Assembly (NCBI RefSeq): GCF_900635775.1
Contig: NZ_LR134167.1
Span: 1,955,001-2,019,000, forward strand
Origin: Avibacterium volantium
GTDB taxonomy: Bacteria > Pseudomonadota > Gammaproteobacteria > Enterobacterales > Pasteurellaceae
DNA: 64,000 nucleotides
Direction: 5' to 3'
The notes under the pieces were generated by a model. It worked only from the letters and a program-made list of their open reading frames with translations. It was not told the DNA's origin and made no database searches. Both the position numbers and the translations under genes were made by a program. Every line of letters begins with the position of its first letter. Position 1 is the stretch's first letter. Positions 1 through 11,188 of the stretch are shown here, in pieces.

Positions 1-281
1 TGTTCACGAGCTGTTTAGGTATTTCTCGCTGGAAAGATATGAACCAAATTAACGGCTGCGGACATCGCGCGGCATCAAAATATGATGATGTGGAATATTG
101 GGATTACAACTGGCGTAAAGGCGGTGGCTCACAACGAATGATCGAAATCAGCAAACGCGAACGTTTCTACCAACAAGAATATTGCGGCTGCGTTTATTCC
201 TTACGTGATACCAACAAATGGCGCGAAGCCAACGGCAGACAAAAAATCGAAATTGGTAAATTGTATTACACCAATGAGTAA
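1..281 (+). CDS. queH: Epoxyqueuosine reductase QueH, C-terminal part (5' end outside window)
   Basis: The open frame enters from the left edge (frame beginning at base 3) and ends with TAA at 279-281, so only the last ~92 residues are present. The stretch [20 protein letters not shown] followed by WDYNWRKGG and [13 protein letters not shown] is typical of the C-terminal half of QueH (formerly DUF208), the non-cobalamin, iron-sulfur enzyme that reduces epoxyqueuosine to queuosine in the tRNA wobble base. The conserved Cys residues (SCLG, GCG, CGC) fit metal binding in this family. It is unrelated in sequence to QueG. Other queuosine genes (queE, queD, queC) lie near 49-50.7 kb of this window. 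An ATG at 39 is in frame but internal to the family. Confidence 0.88.
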   Translation, partial: FTSCLGISRWKDMNQINGCGHRAASKYDDVEYWDYNWRKGGGSQRMIEISKRERFYQQEYCGCVYSLRDTNKWREANGRQKIEIGKLYYTNE

Positions 282-295
282 TTGAACACATAAGT

Positions 296-325
296 AAAAA
301 GGGAATGATTTATCATTCCCTTTTT
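296..325. terminator. Bidirectional intrinsic terminator between queH and tmaR
   Basis: A perfect 13-bp inverted repeat (AAAAAGGGAATGA / TCATTCCCTTTTT) around a 4-nt loop, with A-run and T-run on its two sides. It lies between convergent queH and tmaR and can serve both. Confidence 0.85.
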
Positions 326-336
326 GTTCAATATGG

Positions 337-675
337 TTATTTTTTCGCACGTTGTTCAGCGTGCGCTTTTTTCTGCTCTTTCATTTTTGCGCTGATTTCA
401 CGGCGTTGGGTGGCGAGTTCCGCGTTGCGGATACGGTATTCGTCCACGCGCGTACCATAGTCATCACGCATATTTTCGATAATTACGCGAATGTCTTCCA
501 CGCTCATATCATCGCGGATATATTGGTTTAAATTGTCTAATAAAAGTACACGTTTTTGGTTGTCACGGATTTTGCGGTTATTGTCATCAATATCACGCAA
601 TAGTTTGTTTTTTAAACGATACATACGCACATACTCCAAGACATCTTGGAAAGATTGTTTATTCACAGTTTCCAT
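337..675 (-). CDS. tmaR: TmaR (YeeX, UPF0265/DUF496), polar regulator of PTS enzyme I
   Basis: 112 residues, mostly charged and predicted helical/coiled coil. It matches E. coli YeeX closely in the N-terminal half ([32 protein letters not shown]). YeeX was renamed TmaR after it was shown to cluster enzyme I of the sugar phosphotransferase system at the cell pole and to control its activity. That role is known from E. coli and is inferred here. The ATG at 673-675 gives the family N-terminus. The gene is monocistronic, convergent to queH and shares its terminator. Two complete mannose-family PTS systems elsewhere in the window depend on the enzyme I that this protein would regulate. Confidence 0.88.
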   Translation of the reverse strand: METVNKQSFQDVLEYVRMYRLKNKLLRDIDDNNRKIRDNQKRVLLLDNLNQYIRDDMSVEDIRVIIENMRDDYGTRVDEYRIRNAELATQRREISAKMKEQKKAHAEQRAKK

Positions 676-896
676 AATTTAACTCTCTAGTGGGATTAAT
701 ATAAATTCAGTGGGCGAAAACGCCATTGCGTGGGTTAATGTAGTCTTTTTTGCTTTTTTCGTCAAAGTATTCCGCCATTTTTTGTGGGGAAAATCAAAAA
801 TTTTTCTGAATTAAATAAAAGCGGTTGATCCGCCTCCCTTGAGGTGATAAAACTAACAAATTCTTTTTACACAACCATCATAATTAGGAACGAAAA

Positions 897-1979
897 ATGA
901 CACAGGTATTTAATTTTAGCGCAGGCCCTGCAATGATGCCGCGCGAAGTGTTAGAACAAGCGCAAGAGGAATTATTAAACTGGCAAGGTCAGCACACTTC
1001 AGTTATGGAAGTGAGCCACCGCGGTAAGCTGTTTATGGAACTGATTACCCAAGCAGAAAAAGATTTCCGCACGCTTTATCATATTCCTGATAATTACAAA
1101 ATTCTCTTTTTACAAGGTGGAGCGCGCGGACAATTTGCCGCAGTGCCGATGAATTTAATTGGCGAAAAAGGCAAGGCGTTATATTTAACCAGTGGTCATT
1201 GGTCGGCGACAGCAGCCAAAGAAGCCCGTTTATTCTGTGAAGTCGATGAGATCAATATTTTATCCGAAGGTGCCGAATTAAAAGTGGATCGCCTTGATTT
1301 CAGCGATATTGCCGATCAGTATGATTATGTGCATTATTGCCCGAATGAAACCATTAGTGGCGTGGAAATTTTTGATGTGCCAAAGGTGGGCAATGCAGTA
1401 TTAGTGGCGGATATGTCTTCCAATATTCTTTCGCGCGAAGTGGATATTAACCAGTTTGGCATTATTTATGCAGGCGCGCAGAAAAATCTTGGCCCAGCGG
1501 GCATCACCATTGTGATCGTGCGCGAAGATTTAATCGGCAAAGCACGCAAAGCCACGCCATCTATTTGGAATTATGAAGTGCAAGCCAATAGCGATTCTAT
1601 GATCAACACGCCACCAACTTTTGCGTGGTATTTGTGTTCTTTGGTGTTCAAATATTTGCTCGAACGCGGTGGCGTAAAAGCGGCGGAAAAACGCAATCAA
1701 GAAAAAGCACAGCTGCTTTACGATTATTTAGATCAAAGCGATTTCTATCATAATTTTGTGGCGAAAAACAACCGCTCTTTAATGAACGTTACTTTTACCA
1801 CGGGCAACGATGAACTGAATATGAAGTTTGTTAGCCAAGCCACTGAAGCAGGCTTGCAAGCCTTAAAAGGCCATAAGGTGATTGGCGGAATGCGTGCGTC
1901 TATTTATAACGCAATGCCGATTGAAGGAGTAAAAGCCTTAATTGCGTTTATGGAAAAATTTGCTGCCGAAAATCGCTGA
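897..1979 (+). CDS. serC: Phosphoserine aminotransferase
   Basis: 360-residue PLP enzyme of serine biosynthesis (3-phosphohydroxypyruvate to phosphoserine), also used in pyridoxal phosphate synthesis. N-terminal NFSAGPAMMP and the PLP-lysine motif around K196 (YAGAQKNLGPAG) are diagnostic of SerC, and the length is standard. It is preceded by AGGAACGAAA, with the ATG at 897. It is the first gene of a serC-hisC-aroA run. The gap to hisC is 74 bp and hisC and aroA are 7 bp apart, so co-transcription is likely. Cytoplasmic. Confidence 0.96.
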   Translation: MTQVFNFSAGPAMMPREVLEQAQEELLNWQGQHTSVMEVSHRGKLFMELITQAEKDFRTLYHIPDNYKILFLQGGARGQFAAVPMNLIGEKGKALYLTSGHWSATAAKEARLFCEVDEINILSEGAELKVDRLDFSDIADQYDYVHYCPNETISGVEIFDVPKVGNAVLVADMSSNILSREVDINQFGIIYAGAQKNLGPAGITIVIVREDLIGKARKATPSIWNYEVQANSDSMINTPPTFAWYLCSLVFKYLLERGGVKAAEKRNQEKAQLLYDYLDQSDFYHNFVAKNNRSLMNVTFTTGNDELNMKFVSQATEAGLQALKGHKVIGGMRASIYNAMPIEGVKALIAFMEKFAAENR

Positions 1980-2053
1980 TCTTTTTTATAACACGTTTGA
2001 TTATGAATGTAATCGCAAGCAAATAAACTGAAATATCAACACAAGGAATTACA

Positions 2054-3154
2054 ATGCAATTTATTGATGTTGCAAATGAGGGCGTGAAATCCCTCTCCCC
2101 TTATCAAGCGGGAAAACCCATTGAAGAATTAGAACGTGAGTTGGGCATTCAAAATATTGTAAAACTCGCTTCAAATGAAAACCCTTTTGGCTTTCCGCAA
2201 AGTGCCATTGAAGCGATCCAAGCACAGTTGCTCCATTTAACCCGTTACCCCGATGCCAACGGTTTTGAGTTAAAAGCCGTAATCGCCGAGAAATTTGGTG
2301 TGCAACCAGAGCAAATCACCCTTGGCAATGGCTCAAATGATCTTTTGGAATTGTTTGCTCACACCTTTGCAAGTGAAAAAGATGAAATTATTTATTCGCA
2401 ATACGCCTTTATTGTGTACCCGCTGGTTACCAAAGCCATTAATGCGGTGGCAAGAGAAATCCCTGCCAAAAATTGGGGACACGATTTAGACGGCTTTTTG
2501 CAAGCGATCAATGACAAAACCAAGCTCATTTTCATTGCGAACCCGAATAATCCAACAGGAAATTTCCTTTCCCAGCAAGAAATTGAACAATTTTTAGCAC
2601 AAGTGCCAGCCCATATCATTGTGGTGCTTGATGAAGCCTATACAGAATTTACTCGCCCAGAAGAACGCATTGATTCCTTTGCCCTTGCGAAAAAATATCC
2701 AAATCTAATTATTTCTCGTTCCCTTTCCAAAGCTTACGGATTGGCAGGATTACGCATTGGCTATGCGGTGTCTAACCCTGAAATTGCGGATTTATTAAAC
2801 CGTGTGCGTCAGCCGTTTAACTGCAACGTACTGGCACTTTCCGCAGCTGTGGCAGTGCTGAAAGACTATGCTTTCGTCGAAAAAGTGGCAGAAAACAACC
2901 GCACTGAAATGCAACGCTATGAACAATTTTGCCAGCAACATCAGCTGGAATATATTCCGTCCAAAGGCAATTTCATCACCATTGATTTTAAACGTCCAGC
3001 ACAACCTATTTATGAACAATTATTGCGCGAGGGCGTGATTGTGCGTCCCATCGCAGGTTATGGAATGCCGAATCATTTACGCGTAAGCATTGGGCTGCCA
3101 GAAGAAAATGACAAATTTTTCACCGCACTTTTGAATCTATTAAATAAGGGCTAA
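2054..3154 (+). CDS. hisC: Histidinol-phosphate aminotransferase
   Basis: 366-residue class I/II aminotransferase (fold type I). The PLP-binding lysine is K226 in [18 protein letters not shown]. Other motifs are NENPFG near residue 41, NPNNPTG near 163 and DEAYTEF near 193. It transfers the amino group from glutamate to imidazole-acetol phosphate in histidine synthesis. Homologues of this type can also act on aromatic keto acids. It is an isolated hisC outside a his operon, placed between serC and aroA as in some other Pasteurellaceae. The RBS is AAGGAAT before the ATG at 2054. Confidence 0.93.
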   Translation: MQFIDVANEGVKSLSPYQAGKPIEELERELGIQNIVKLASNENPFGFPQSAIEAIQAQLLHLTRYPDANGFELKAVIAEKFGVQPEQITLGNGSNDLLELFAHTFASEKDEIIYSQYAFIVYPLVTKAINAVAREIPAKNWGHDLDGFLQAINDKTKLIFIANPNNPTGNFLSQQEIEQFLAQVPAHIIVVLDEAYTEFTRPEERIDSFALAKKYPNLIISRSLSKAYGLAGLRIGYAVSNPEIADLLNRVRQPFNCNVLALSAAVAVLKDYAFVEKVAENNRTEMQRYEQFCQQHQLEYIPSKGNFITIDFKRPAQPIYEQLLREGVIVRPIAGYGMPNHLRVSIGLPEENDKFFTALLNLLNKG

Positions 3155-3161
3155 AGGGAAT

Positions 3162-4454
3162 ATGGAAAAATTAACGCTACAACCTATTTCGTTTGTGGAA
3201 GGGGAAATTAATCTCCCCGGTTCAAAGAGTTTATCCAACCGCGCCTTGTTATTAGCCGCGCTTGCCAAAGGCACAACACAGGTGCGAAATTTGCTCGACA
3301 GCGATGACATTCGCCATATGCTCAACGCTTTACAAGCCTTAGGCGTAAAGTATCAGCTTTCACAAGATAAGCGTGAATGCAAAATTGAAGGCGTGGGCGG
3401 GGCATTTCAATGGCAAGGTGGTTTATCCCTTTATCTTGGCAACGCGGGAACGGCGATGCGACCTTTGAGTGCCGCATTATGCTTAAAAGGGGAAGTGCCT
3501 GCGGAAATCATTTTAACGGGTGAACCGCGAATGAAAGAGCGTCCAATTAAGCATTTGGTGGACGCATTATGTCAAGTTGGCGCGAATATTAGCTATTTAG
3601 AAAATGAAGGCTACCCGCCCATTGCCATTCAAAATAGCGGTTTAAAAGGCGGAAAAGTGCAAATTGACGGCTCAATTTCTTCGCAATTTTTGACCGCACT
3701 TTTAATGGCCGCGCCACTTGCAGAAGGGGATATGGAAATTGAAATCATCGGTGATCTGGTTTCCAAACCTTACATTGACATCACCCTTGCAATGATGAAA
3801 GATTTCGGCGTCACCGTGCGTAATGATGGCTACCGCACGTTCTTTGTACAAGGCAACCAAAGTTACATTTCACCAAAACGCTATTTAGTGGAGGGCGATG
3901 CCTCTTCCGCTTCTTATTTCCTTGCTGCAGGCGCCATTAAAGGAAAAGTGAAAGTTACCGGAATCGGCAAAAATTCCATTCAAGGGGATCGCTTATTTGC
4001 CGATGTGTTAGATAAAATGGGTGCGAAAATCACTTGGGGAGAAGATTTCATTCAAGCGGAAAAAGGCAATCTCAAAGGCATTGATATGGATATGAACCAT
4101 ATCCCCGATGCCGCAATGACCATTGCCACCACCGCGCTTTTTGCCGATGGGGAAACCGTGATCCGCAATATTTATAACTGGCGCGTAAAAGAAACCGACC
4201 GCCTTAGCGCAATGGCCACCGAGCTACGCAAAATCGGTGCAGAAGTGGAAGAAGGCGAAGATTACATTCGTATTCAACCGCTACCGTTAGATCAATTCCA
4301 ACCAGCGGAAATCGAAACCTATAACGATCACCGAATGGCAATGTGCTTCGCCCTTGTAGCACTTTCCAACACCCCGGTAACCATTCTCGATCCTAAATGC
4401 ACCGCTAAAACGTTCCCAACGTTTTTTGCGGAGTTTGGGAAAATTGCCAAATGA
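3162..4454 (+). CDS. aroA: 3-phosphoshikimate 1-carboxyvinyltransferase (EPSP synthase)
   Basis: 430 residues, the standard length. It joins shikimate-3-phosphate and phosphoenolpyruvate in the shikimate pathway. Two family signatures are present: [18 protein letters not shown] near the N-terminus and [11 protein letters not shown] near residue 90. RVKETDRL and YNDHRMAM appear in the second half. It starts 7 bp after the hisC stop with RBS AAAGGGAAT and is followed directly by a strong terminator, so it is the last gene of serC-hisC-aroA. Cytoplasmic. Confidence 0.97.
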   Translation: MEKLTLQPISFVEGEINLPGSKSLSNRALLLAALAKGTTQVRNLLDSDDIRHMLNALQALGVKYQLSQDKRECKIEGVGGAFQWQGGLSLYLGNAGTAMRPLSAALCLKGEVPAEIILTGEPRMKERPIKHLVDALCQVGANISYLENEGYPPIAIQNSGLKGGKVQIDGSISSQFLTALLMAAPLAEGDMEIEIIGDLVSKPYIDITLAMMKDFGVTVRNDGYRTFFVQGNQSYISPKRYLVEGDASSASYFLAAGAIKGKVKVTGIGKNSIQGDRLFADVLDKMGAKITWGEDFIQAEKGNLKGIDMDMNHIPDAAMTIATTALFADGETVIRNIYNWRVKETDRLSAMATELRKIGAEVEEGEDYIRIQPLPLDQFQPAEIETYNDHRMAMCFALVALSNTPVTILDPKCTAKTFPTFFAEFGKIAK

Positions 4455-4480
4455 TGTTTTTATATCCTAGATAAAAAAAG

Positions 4481-4510
4481 CCCCAAGGTATTTGCCTTGG
4501 GGTTTATTTT
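4481..4510 (+). terminator. Intrinsic terminator after aroA
   Basis: CCCCAAGG / CCTTGGGG stem with a 6-nt loop followed by TTTATTTTT. An A-run on the left side would let it act weakly on the minus strand too. A USS copy (AAGTGCGGT) follows at about 4525. Confidence 0.88.
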
Positions 4511-4579
4511 TCGTATGAAATTAAAAGTGCGGTGGTTTTTTCGCACATTTTTTATTTCAGATTTTCCATTTTTTTATGG

Positions 4580-5956
4580 CTAGCTTTTGCAAGAATTCCC
4601 TTTCTTCATCACTTTGCCGAAATCATTTTGGCTATCTGGCTTGCTTTGGTTATTGGGAGCACCTTTTTGTACAGGGTATTTGCTGTCCATTTGCCATGCA
4701 TTCCAACCGCCGTCATAAATTGCCGTATCTTGCCAGCCTGCCAGTTGGGTGATAAACCAAGAAACGCCTGCACGCCAGCCCGTGCCGCAATAAAACGCCA
4801 ATTTATCCCCTTTGTGAATGCCTTGTGTTTGCCATAAGGCAAAGATCTCATTTGGATTGCGTAAGGTGTTATCGGGATCGTAATAATCCGCTAAGTTGGA
4901 AGAATCCGTACCAGCAAATCCCCAAATTGCGCCCTGCGGTTCGCCTTTGCCGGGGATATAATCATAGCCGCTGATCTTGCCTGTGTATTCGTCCCACGCT
5001 CGGTTACTGATCAGCTTTAAGCCTTGTTTTTGTGCATCGATAACCTGCTGTGGCGTGGCAATATCAATGTGTGGATTGGCAGGAATTTTTGTGCCAAATT
5101 GGCGTTCAGGCTGCGGAATATTGACCTGTGTTTCCGTTGGTAAACCTGCGTCCACCCAGGTGCCAAGATTGCCGTTTAGCACGCGAACATCTTCCACGCC
5201 AGCCCATTTCAACGCCCAGAAAATGCGGTAGGCGGCGAGCTGGTTGTCAGAATATAAAATCACTGTTTTGTCTTTTGTGATGCCATTTTTTAGCAAGTTC
5301 TGCTCAATCACATCAGGGAAAGACAAATTCCATACGGGATCGTTTTCCACCCAATCCGTATTAAAATGGTAAGCGCCCACAATGTGCTGGGTGTAAGATT
5401 TAGCATTTTCCAAACTGCCCCAAGACACTTCAAACAGCATTACCTTGTCATTGGTTAAGGTTTCTGGTTTTTCACCTTTTAATGCTGAATTCACCCATTG
5501 TGGCGAAACGCTATATTGGAAATTCGCAAAGGATTCCAGCGGATAATCCGCATTGACATAGCTGATAAAATCGTTAAAACGATGAACTTTGTAGCCTTTT
5601 GCGGCGAACTCGGCGGTAACGCAATCTAAATTGTCGGCATTGCTATCATAAAAAACCAGATTCTTTTCTTTGGTAATCCCCTTCCCTTCGACAAAAGATT
5701 TAAATTTTTCAGGTTGAATATTGCCAATCCAATCACAGCTAAATTGCACTGCCCCTTTGATGTGTCCGCCCCTTGTGGCGTTTTTATCTTTGAAACCGTT
5801 ATATAAACTGTCTTGCCTTGTATCCACAATAACAAAATCAGGATTCTCAAGCTGCTTGAGCAATTCAGGGGTATCAATCACTTTCACCGTGCGATCATCA
5901 CAAGCAGACAACGCCACGCTCACAGCGACCGCCAATAAGATGGGTTTCATTTTCAT
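4580..5956 (-). CDS. YnjE-like triple-rhodanese sulfurtransferase, lipoprotein
   Basis: 458 residues, resembling E. coli YnjE, a periplasmic thiosulfate sulfurtransferase with three rhodanese domains. The signal ends in a lipobox (ALSAC, Cys19), so it should be a lipoprotein rather than a soluble periplasmic protein. Domains 1 (~residues 25-150) and 2 (~165-285) have no active-site Cys in the expected loop. Domain 3 (~300-430) keeps the full loop CGTGWRAG with the sulfur-carrying Cys. After domain 3 there is a hydrophilic tail ending in NSCKS, which adds a free Cys three residues from the C-terminus. It lies 21 bp downstream of a YeeE/YedE sulfur-compound transporter, which implies handling of thiosulfate or a related sulfane-sulfur compound. 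The exact substrate cannot be told. Confidence 0.85.
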   Translation of the reverse strand: MKMKPILLAVAVSVALSACDDRTVKVIDTPELLKQLENPDFVIVDTRQDSLYNGFKDKNATRGGHIKGAVQFSCDWIGNIQPEKFKSFVEGKGITKEKNLVFYDSNADNLDCVTAEFAAKGYKVHRFNDFISYVNADYPLESFANFQYSVSPQWVNSALKGEKPETLTNDKVMLFEVSWGSLENAKSYTQHIVGAYHFNTDWVENDPVWNLSFPDVIEQNLLKNGITKDKTVILYSDNQLAAYRIFWALKWAGVEDVRVLNGNLGTWVDAGLPTETQVNIPQPERQFGTKIPANPHIDIATPQQVIDAQKQGLKLISNRAWDEYTGKISGYDYIPGKGEPQGAIWGFAGTDSSNLADYYDPDNTLRNPNEIFALWQTQGIHKGDKLAFYCGTGWRAGVSWFITQLAGWQDTAIYDGGWNAWQMDSKYPVQKGAPNNQSKPDSQNDFGKVMKKGNSCKS

Positions 5957-5977
5957 AAGATTTCCTTTTGATTAGAA

Positions 5978-6994
5978 TTAAACGCCACATTTTGTGGGCT
6001 TGATAAAAGCAGAAGTGAGCCAACAACCCAGCATAATCATCAAAGTTGCCAGCCAGCCTTGCCAAGAAAAATAGGCGGTGGAAACTAACGCATTGGTTAC
6101 GGTACAACCGCCTGCTAAAGCGGCGCCAATGCCCATTACGGCACCGCCCAAAATACGTTGCAACACGCCTTTCGGCTCAGGGAAACGCCAATGCAATTCG
6201 CCTGCTAATTTAGCGCTCAGCAACGCCCCCAGTGGAATGCCTAGCACAAAAAGCGTACCCCAATTCCAGTAACGCTGCTGTCCAGTTACCACATATTGCA
6301 CCACATTGGCAGAAGGCACAGAAATGCCAAAGCCGAAATTTCGCCCAGCTTTCGCACTCAACCACCACGCCACAACACCTAACAACCCAATGGCAACGGC
6401 GGTGAGAAAAGGGTGCCAAGTGCGAGCAAAAATTTTAGGCAAAATCAACGCTGCGCTAGGCTCTTGCGGAAATTGATAACGCGGATGTTTGATATAGTAA
6501 TAAAGCAAAAGTGCGGTAATAAAAATCAGCAAAATCACGCAAATCCAAGGGGAAAGATTAAAGGTGAGATAAATATTATCCAGCGGGGTAGGATTTTCTA
6601 ACAGGGCATTAATTTGATATTTTAAAATCCCTGATTGCGTGGCTGCCATTGTAAGGGCAAAACTCAGCAACGCCAAATAACTCCCCACTGCTCCTTCAGC
6701 ACTACGAAACCAGGCCCCGCTACCACAGCAATTCGCCAAACTCATTCCGATACCAAACAGCAATCCCCCTAACAGCGTGGCGAAAATAGGTAACTGGCTT
6801 GTGGGAATGGTGATGAGATTAAACTGCGCAAGGGTAAAAAATCCCACCGATTGGATAGATATGGCAATAAAAAGTGCGGTCAAAAAACGGATATTTTTTT
6901 GCGTATAAAGCGTCCGAAAGCCAGACACAAAACAGAATTGCCCACGTTGTAACAAAAAGCCAAACAATAGGCCAATAAGAAAACCTGAATACAT
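5978..6994 (-). CDS. YeeE/YedE family thiosulfate/sulfur transporter
   Basis: 338 residues with about nine to ten hydrophobic segments. It has the family's conserved cysteine motifs: RGQFC near residue 20, SLANCCGSGAW near 92, and GIGAALAGGCTVTN near 295. In structurally studied members such as TsuA these cysteines line a thiosulfate path through the membrane. It is the upstream gene of the rhodanese lipoprotein (21-bp gap), so the pair probably imports thiosulfate or a similar anion and relays the sulfur. The start is the ATG at 6992-6994. Family assignment is firm; substrate is inferred. Confidence 0.85.
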   Translation of the reverse strand: MYSGFLIGLLFGFLLQRGQFCFVSGFRTLYTQKNIRFLTALFIAISIQSVGFFTLAQFNLITIPTSQLPIFATLLGGLLFGIGMSLANCCGSGAWFRSAEGAVGSYLALLSFALTMAATQSGILKYQINALLENPTPLDNIYLTFNLSPWICVILLIFITALLLYYYIKHPRYQFPQEPSAALILPKIFARTWHPFLTAVAIGLLGVVAWWLSAKAGRNFGFGISVPSANVVQYVVTGQQRYWNWGTLFVLGIPLGALLSAKLAGELHWRFPEPKGVLQRILGGAVMGIGAALAGGCTVTNALVSTAYFSWQGWLATLMIMLGCWLTSAFIKPTKCGV

Positions 6995-7176
6995 CGATTA
7001 AACCTTAATACGATTATTTGGGAAGTGCCTGAATTAAAGCATAGCCTACGAAAATTTTCAATTTATTAAATCTGATTTTCTGTGCGAGATCACAAAAAAT
7101 TCCCCATTTTTAACCGCACTTTCAATGAGGAAGATCAAAAAGAAAAACAGATTTTCCATTGAGATTACACACATAA

Positions 7177-8535
<1,359 letters not shown>

Positions 8536-8539
8536 AACT

Positions 8540-8575
8540 AATAAGCCTCTGTCTATAAACAGAGGCTTATTTTTT
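8540..8575. terminator. Bidirectional terminator between purA and the CBM9-like gene
   Basis: AATAAGCCTCTG / CAGAGGCTTATT, a 12-bp perfect stem with an 8-nt loop and T-run on the plus side. It separates two convergent transcription units. Confidence 0.88.
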
Positions 8576-8580
8576 ATATT

Positions 8581-9312
8581 TTATTTCTTCGGCTCTAACA
8601 CAAATTCACCGAATGAAGAATTAATATGGAAATTTGGTTTTTCTGTTTTTGGATCAACCCAAGTAATCCAATTTGCTTGTTCTTTGCCTTTTCCTTTAAT
8701 AATAGAAAATTCCGCACGATAAGCCCCTGCGCGGATTTTATTGCCTTGAATTAAATTATGTTCTTTTAATTCACTAAGCGCAATTTTACCCTCAAGGGTA
8801 TAACCTTTTTCTGTGCGAACGCCCACAGTTTCTAAGGTTTTTGGATCCCATTCTGCATTAATATTTTTTTCAACATCACGCAACATTGATAAGGTGCGGC
8901 CTTTGTAATCCATTTCCAAGGCAACATATTTTGGATATTTTCCATCTGCTTGCTGTTTATCAATTTCGCCCGGTGCCATAAATAATTCTACACGGTCTTC
9001 ACGCGCAACCATCCATTCGTGATCGGTGGTGTCATAAATTAAAACATTCGGATCTTCTACATCAAAAGAGAAATAAAAATTTTGATCATCGTGAAACGCC
9101 TTAAATTCTGTTTTTGGCATTTGTGCTTGTTCCCAAGGATTAACAAAATCCGTTACTCCTTGCACTTTGCCCCACACGGCTTCATCAAGCTTACCATCTA
9201 ATACTGGCGCTTGTGATTCAAATGCCACGTTATAGCTCTTAGCTGAAGCTTCTGCTGCCGCATTCATTGAAAATAATGCACCGAAAAGTGTTGCAATTAA
9301 TAATTTCTTCAT
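8581..9312 (-). CDS. Periplasmic CBM9-like carbohydrate-binding protein
   Basis: 243 residues with a clear Sec signal peptide (MKKLLIATLFGALFSMNAAA, cleavage around residue 21-25). The mature part fits the family 9 carbohydrate-binding fold: APVLDGKLDEAVWGKV near the start, then DDQNFYFSFDVEDPN, DRVELFM, and EGKIALSEL. CBM9 modules bind sugar chain ends. In isolation, as here, such proteins have no proven activity. It is the last gene of the kduI-TRAP-ygjV run on the minus strand, so a role in capturing or sensing glycan fragments in the periplasm is plausible but not shown. Confidence 0.75.
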   Translation of the reverse strand: MKKLLIATLFGALFSMNAAAEASAKSYNVAFESQAPVLDGKLDEAVWGKVQGVTDFVNPWEQAQMPKTEFKAFHDDQNFYFSFDVEDPNVLIYDTTDHEWMVAREDRVELFMAPGEIDKQQADGKYPKYVALEMDYKGRTLSMLRDVEKNINAEWDPKTLETVGVRTEKGYTLEGKIALSELKEHNLIQGNKIRAGAYRAEFSIIKGKGKEQANWITWVDPKTEKPNFHINSSFGEFVLEPKK

Positions 9313-9348
9313 AAAAATTCTCCTATGAATTAAAGATGAAATGAATCA

Positions 9349-9852
9349 TTATCTATGAGTTTGACGCATTAAACGAATAATGGTGATGGTATTTACCGCC
9401 ATAACAGTACTTTCTAATAACACGCCACCTAAAGATCCCACTAAAATATTATTTGTTAGCCAACAAGCTGAGCCGACTAACATAAATAAACGCATTGGAA
9501 TGCCTTTTAATAAAAATAATGAAATCGTTCCAATAGTTGAAGCAATAATCGGAAAAACCTGCCAAACGGAATCTGCAATGACATAGCCAAAAATAATCCC
9601 TAATAAAACAAAAAAGAAGGCAATATATTTTGATGAAACATAAATGGACGTTGCCGTTCTTAAGGTGGAAAGTAACGAACTTAATGCCGCTACATTTGCA
9701 CCTAATAAAATAAAATGGCTCATATAAGTGATATTTTGAATCAACATCACAATTTTGAGCTTTTTATCATTCTTTTGATAAAAACAAATTACTCCTAATA
9801 TAAAAGCTAAAATACCGAGTAATTGTGGAATGTTTATAATATCATTAAACAT
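9349..9852 (-). CDS. YgjV-family inner-membrane protein
   Basis: 167 residues, almost wholly hydrophobic, with about five or six membrane segments. It resembles E. coli YgjV: N-terminal LLGILAFILGVICFYQ, central ISHFILLG-like region, and LKGIPMRLFMLVGSACWLTNN. No biochemical function is established for the family, although the E. coli gene lies near hexuronate genes (uxaA/exuT region). Here it lies 8 bp after dctM and 36 bp before the CBM9-like gene, so it is probably translated from the same message as the TRAP transporter. The uronate linkage in both genomes suggests a shared theme. Confidence 0.78.
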   Translation of the reverse strand: MFNDIINIPQLLGILAFILGVICFYQKNDKKLKIVMLIQNITYMSHFILLGANVAALSSLLSTLRTATSIYVSSKYIAFFFVLLGIIFGYVIADSVWQVFPIIASTIGTISLFLLKGIPMRLFMLVGSACWLTNNILVGSLGGVLLESTVMAVNTITIIRLMRQTHR

Positions 9853-9860
9853 AAAATTTA

Positions 9861-11174
9861 CTACTTCACTAATCCCATTAATTCAGGAATTGACATTGAA
9901 ATTGCAGGAATATAAGTTACCAACATTAACGTAATAAAAATGGCTACAAAAAATGGAAGTAGCGTTTTTATTACTTGTTCAATTTCAATATTCCCCACCT
10001 TACAGCCAGTGAACAAAATTGGGCCAACTGGAGGGGTTATTGTACCTAGTGAAAGATTAAAAACCAACAAAATACCAAATTGAATTGGACTCATTCCAAG
10101 AGAAGTACAAATCGGTAAGAAGATAGGTGTAAAAATAAGAACAGCTGGCGTTGGATCCATAAAGGTTCCAATCACTAATAAAATTAAGTTAATAATTAAC
10201 AGAATGAGAATTGGGTTATCTGTAATAGACAGTAATCCAGAGGCTATCATATTTGGAATCTGTGTGAATGCCATCACCCACGACATCACAGATGAAGTTG
10301 CCAACATAAAAATCACGATGGCAGACATTTTTGCTGTTTGCAAAAAGATTTGCGGCAATGCTTTAAAAGATAAAGTGCGGTAACAAATACTTAAAATTAA
10401 TGAATACACAACAGCAATGGCTGAAGCTTCTGTCGCAGTAAATATCCCTGCAAGAATCCCTCCAATAACAATAAATACTAAAGAAAGACTAGGAAGTGCT
10501 GCAAAAATTACGGGAATACTTTGAGTAAAACTCATCTTTTCATGACTAATATATCCTCTCTTCTTTGCCATTAGTGCTGCAATAATCATTACCGCAACAC
10601 CCCATAAAATTCCAGGTAAATAACCAGCCATAAATAAGGCAGAAACAGATACACTGCCTGCAACAGTGGCATAAACAATAATCGTATTACTTGGTGGAAT
10701 TAGCATTCCAGTAGGAGCTGAAGCAATATTCACAGCAGCGCTGTAACGAGGATCATACCCTTCTTTTTTCTCTATTGGCGACATTATTCCCCCAACCGCA
10801 GCTGCTGAGGCTACTCCAGATCCACTAATAGAGCCAAATAACATATTGGAAATAATATTCGTTTGAGCAAGCGATCCTGGCAGAAAGCGACTAAATAATT
10901 TCGCAAAGTTAATTAAACGAATAGCAATACCCCCACTATTCATTATATTTCCAGCCAAAATGAAAAAGGGAATGGCTAATAATGCGAAAGAATCCAAACC
11001 TACGAAAATTCGCTGAGCAGAAGTTACCATTCCACCATTAAATGGGAGAATAACCAACATTGCGGCAACAGATGAAATTCCAACACTAATACTGATTGGC
11101 GTGCCAATCACGAGGAAAAATACCGTACCGATTAACATTACTAATGCTGCTGTTGTGGCAAGATCCATAATCAT
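9861..11174 (-). CDS. dctM: TRAP transporter large permease (DctM family)
   Basis: 437 residues with about twelve transmembrane segments. The DctM signatures FGSISGSGVASAAAVGGIMSP and GMLIPPSNTIIVYA are present. It forms the sodium-driven permease channel of a tripartite ATP-independent periplasmic transporter together with the small permease 14 bp upstream and the DctP binding protein. Proximity to kduI points to hexuronate or unsaturated uronate uptake rather than sialic acid or dicarboxylates. By eye this gene and its TRAP neighbours are more AT-rich than the flanking core genes, and carry only one USS copy (about 10372). Confidence 0.93.
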   Translation of the reverse strand: MIMDLATTAALVMLIGTVFFLVIGTPISISVGISSVAAMLVILPFNGGMVTSAQRIFVGLDSFALLAIPFFILAGNIMNSGGIAIRLINFAKLFSRFLPGSLAQTNIISNMLFGSISGSGVASAAAVGGIMSPIEKKEGYDPRYSAAVNIASAPTGMLIPPSNTIIVYATVAGSVSVSALFMAGYLPGILWGVAVMIIAALMAKKRGYISHEKMSFTQSIPVIFAALPSLSLVFIVIGGILAGIFTATEASAIAVVYSLILSICYRTLSFKALPQIFLQTAKMSAIVIFMLATSSVMSWVMAFTQIPNMIASGLLSITDNPILILLIINLILLVIGTFMDPTPAVLIFTPIFLPICTSLGMSPIQFGILLVFNLSLGTITPPVGPILFTGCKVGNIEIEQVIKTLLPFFVAIFITLMLVTYIPAISMSIPELMGLVK

Positions 11175-11188
11175 TTCCTCTCTATAAT

